Source: Pseudomonadota bacterium
Lineage (GTDB): Bacteria; Pseudomonadota; Alphaproteobacteria; Rhizobiales; Hyphomicrobiaceae
Assembly: GCA_023428365.1 (NCBI GenBank)
Contig: JAEYYQ010000468.1
Location: 1-8,168, forward strand
Length of the DNA: 8,168 nt
Reading direction: 5' to 3'
Below, one piece after another: positions 6,490-8,168 of the stretch. The notes beneath the pieces are model-generated. The model had not been told where the DNA came from. It saw only the letters and a list, made by a program, of their open reading frames with translations, and did no database searches. The position numbers and the translations under genes are program-made. The stretch's first letter is position 1; each line of letters begins with the position of its first letter.

Positions 6490-7764
6490 CTACGATGCGT
6501 TTCTATAGGCTTCTTTCGTCCACTCTCGGCGGCGATCAAGCCAAATTTCCTGCGTATTAGCCCTCGCGAATGCGACAGATTTGCGAGCCATTTGCGCGAT
6601 GCTTGCGCGGTTTTGCTCTAATGAAACAATTTGCTCGGCAAGACTTGCAGGTGAGGGCCACGTTGCGAGAGCGACCCCGCCGCTCTTTTCCGCGAGATTT
6701 CGGAAGTAGTCGATATCGAAGGCTACCAATGGAACCCCTCGCGCGAAGGCATCGAGCGCGGCTCGGGGTGTATCCTCAATCTTGGGTGCCGCAATCGCTA
6801 CATCAGCACGATCGACAAGTGTGAAGAGTTCGGGTCCGTAAGGGACCGGAGGAAGAAAAGTGACCGCATGACTGATGCCCAGTGCGGCGCTGCTCGCTTT
6901 TAACTCGTCTAGGCACTCTCCATTGCCCACCAGGGTGAGCCGGATGTTTGCTTCCTGGGAAAGAGCATTTTGCACGGCGCCGAGAACGAGATCCAACCCC
7001 TTGTATGGAACGAAACGCCCGAAATAGATTAGCTCAAGTGGGCGGCTCCGATTGTTTCGCTCCGAGAGGCGTAAATCCAAGCTGTCATCCGACACAATGT
7101 CGGCGGCGCTGTGGGCGGCATCCAGGAAATCCTTCACGTGGGGGCGCCCGGCTCCGTACTCCGCGACCATGGTTGGACTTTTTAGAAGAACGAGGTTGCT
7201 CGTTCTCACAGCGAGCCAAAGCTGTATATGTTTGAAGGGGTCATGAATAAGGCGATTTACTATATAGTTCTTTTTCGACCAAACTCCTGTTTTATAAAAA
7301 CGGAAACTCATGAGCCGGTAATCTATATCGACCACGAATGTCAACGGAACTCTCTTGAAGATCGCACGCGCATTAAGAAGCGCCAGATACGGAATCCAGA
7401 TATTCTCCTCTAAACCAGTATGTAAGTACGCCGCGGATTCCAATACTTTTCCTAGTCGCCTCCATAACGGTATAATCTCTTTTGTCCAAAATCGACGTCG
7501 TGTCGTTTCCCGCTTGTAGGCGGGCACGAAAACAATATTGTCGTGCTCTTCGGAAACGTAGCCGTACGCACCAGGATTCTTCTCATATATAGACTGGGGG
7601 ATCTCCGGTGCCACCAAAACAAGCCTTTCGAACTCATCGCTGAGGTCTTCTTGCAAGGCCTTGAGGTGGATGGCGAATGCGCTCTCTGTGGCGAAGCGAC
7701 CATCTCCCAAACTGTGAGCAGGTGCTTGCACGGCCAACACGTAGTCTTTGGCAGTTTTGCTCAT
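6490..7764 (-). CDS. GT4-family glycosyltransferase
   Basis: The 424-residue protein is a GT-B fold retaining glycosyltransferase of family GT4, likely cytosolic or peripheral at the inner membrane, adding one sugar to the lipid-linked repeat unit. The C-terminal donor-binding half is clear: LIYFGRFVPYKGLDLVLGAV at 245-264, LTLVGNGE at 276-283, then APKIEDTPRAALDAFARGVPLVAFD at 326-350. In that last motif the usual EX7E pair is Glu330 and Asp338, so the second acidic residue is Asp. The N-terminal acceptor half is less conserved and has basic-hydrophobic patches such as RFYKTGVWSKKNY at 155-167. Donor and acceptor cannot be told from sequence; with dTDP-rhamnose made next door, rhamnosyl transfer is possible but unproven. 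The start overlaps the stop of the upstream methyltransferase gene as ATGA, with no strong Shine-Dalgarno, implying translational coupling. The middle of the gene (about 7201-7440) is notably AT-rich compared with the rml genes, suggesting separate acquisition. Confidence 0.92.
   Translation of the reverse strand: MSKTAKDYVLAVQAPAHSLGDGRFATESAFAIHLKALQEDLSDEFERLVLVAPEIPQSIYEKNPGAYGYVSEEHDNIVFVPAYKRETTRRRFWTKEIIPLWRRLGKVLESAAYLHTGLEENIWIPYLALLNARAIFKRVPLTFVVDIDYRLMSFRFYKTGVWSKKNYIVNRLIHDPFKHIQLWLAVRTSNLVLLKSPTMVAEYGAGRPHVKDFLDAAHSAADIVSDDSLDLRLSERNNRSRPLELIYFGRFVPYKGLDLVLGAVQNALSQEANIRLTLVGNGECLDELKASSAALGISHAVTFLPPVPYGPELFTLVDRADVAIAAPKIEDTPRAALDAFARGVPLVAFDIDYFRNLAEKSGGVALATWPSPASLAEQIVSLEQNRASIAQMARKSVAFARANTQEIWLDRRREWTKEAYRNAS
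7761..7764 (-). other. ATGA stop/start overlap coupling methyltransferase and glycosyltransferase
   Basis: On the minus strand the four bases are ATGA. The TGA ends the methyltransferase and the ATG begins the glycosyltransferase. No good Shine-Dalgarno precedes this ATG, so initiation probably depends on ribosomes terminating at the overlap. Confidence 0.75.
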
Positions 7765-8168
7765 TTGGTCAGGCCCGCACGGTACGGTTCAAGGTGAGCT
7801 GTTTTTCGAGCGCGGAAACACGTCTCGGTGCCGACTGGAATTACCGGAGCATCAATTCGCAATCCAGCCTCGGAGATGAAGCGCTGCATCGAGGCGCGGC
7901 TCGGATAGACGGGATAGGCCGTTGACCACTTGCTTGAGCTAACTAGAACACGCCGCCGGATTGCCATGTAGCCCAGCGTATTAATTACAGTGACTAGATA
8001 GTTGCGGGCATTCTTAAGCAAGCCGTTCAATACGCTTGGCGCGCTGCCGAACACATAAGATTTGAAGGTCCCACCGATGATAATTAACTGGCCGCCGGGT
8101 TTCAGGACACGTGCTATTTCCCGGAACGCTGGGACAATGTCGAAATACTGGTGAGCGGTGATGCAGAG
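7761..8168 (-). CDS. Class I SAM-dependent methyltransferase, C-terminal part, cut by window edge
   Basis: The frame stays open to the right edge (135 residues visible, N-terminus missing). Just inside the edge it reads HQYFDIVPAFREIARVLKPGG, followed by LIIIG. This is the Methyltransf_11-type motif after the SAM-binding core, with the conserved REIxRVLKPGG signature. The SAM-binding glycine loop should lie beyond the window. The remaining C-terminus has basic, hydrophobic helices (LLKNARNYLVTVINTLGYMAIRR) and no further motif I recognise. In this setting it may O-methylate a sugar or cap a chain, but the substrate cannot be read from the sequence. Its TGA stop overlaps the ATG of the glycosyltransferase gene by ATGA, so the two are co-translated and likely act on the same glycan. 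A GTG at 8052-8054 could be read as a start, but the family motif extends upstream of it, so the real start is outside. Confidence 0.88.
   Translation of the reverse strand, partial: LCITAHQYFDIVPAFREIARVLKPGGQLIIIGGTFKSYVFGSAPSVLNGLLKNARNYLVTVINTLGYMAIRRRVLVSSSKWSTAYPVYPSRASMQRFISEAGLRIDAPVIPVGTETCFRARKTAHLEPYRAGLTK

Noticed and set aside
6475..6515. Possible hairpin GCCTA...TAGGC at the convergent junction
   Set aside because: The stem is only 5 bp with a 13-base loop and no T-run follows, so it does not qualify as an intrinsic terminator.

Overview
The window is part of a cell-surface polysaccharide (exopolysaccharide, capsule or holdfast-type glycan) locus from a Gram-negative bacterium. 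No taxonomic marker gene is present. An Alphaproteobacterium is my best guess, from the fairly GC-rich coding DNA and from a perfect CtrA-type motif (TTAA-N7-TTAAC) in the left intergenic region. That guess is inference.

Layout, left to right. At 1-438 (minus strand, cut by the left edge) is the N-terminal membrane half of a polyprenyl-phosphate sugar phosphotransferase, the enzyme class that starts repeat-unit assembly on undecaprenyl phosphate. At 439-796 is a noncoding stretch with the terminator of the next operon (732-759), a CtrA-like box and two short inverted repeats. At 797-4280 (minus strand) is a complete four-gene dTDP-L-rhamnose operon in the order rmlC-rmlB-rmlD-rmlA. It has short gaps, and the rmlD ribosome-binding site overlaps the rmlB stop codon. 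At 4281-4634 is a divergent intergenic region. At 4635-6463 (plus strand) are two genes for a split polysaccharide co-polymerase. The first is a CpsD/CapB-like ATPase with a degenerate P-loop and no C-terminal tyrosine cluster; the second is a two-TM Wzz-type chain-length protein with no fused kinase. At 6490-8168 (minus strand) are a GT4 glycosyltransferase and, overlapping its start by ATGA, the C-terminal part of a class I SAM-dependent methyltransferase cut by the right edge.

How they fit together: the Rml enzymes make dTDP-L-rhamnose; the phosphotransferase loads the first sugar on the lipid carrier; the glycosyltransferase extends it; the methyltransferase may decorate a sugar; the Wzz-like protein and its ATPase partner probably control polymerisation or export. 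No flippase (Wzx), polymerase (Wzy), export porin (OPX) or recognisable dedicated rhamnosyltransferase lies in the window, so the locus must continue outside it or elsewhere.

The most unusual item is the ATPase-like protein: the fold's motifs can be recognised, but the P-loop lysine is replaced by valine and there are no tyrosines to phosphorylate, which suggests a pseudokinase or non-kinase regulator. No mobile element, CRISPR array, tRNA or rRNA was seen.
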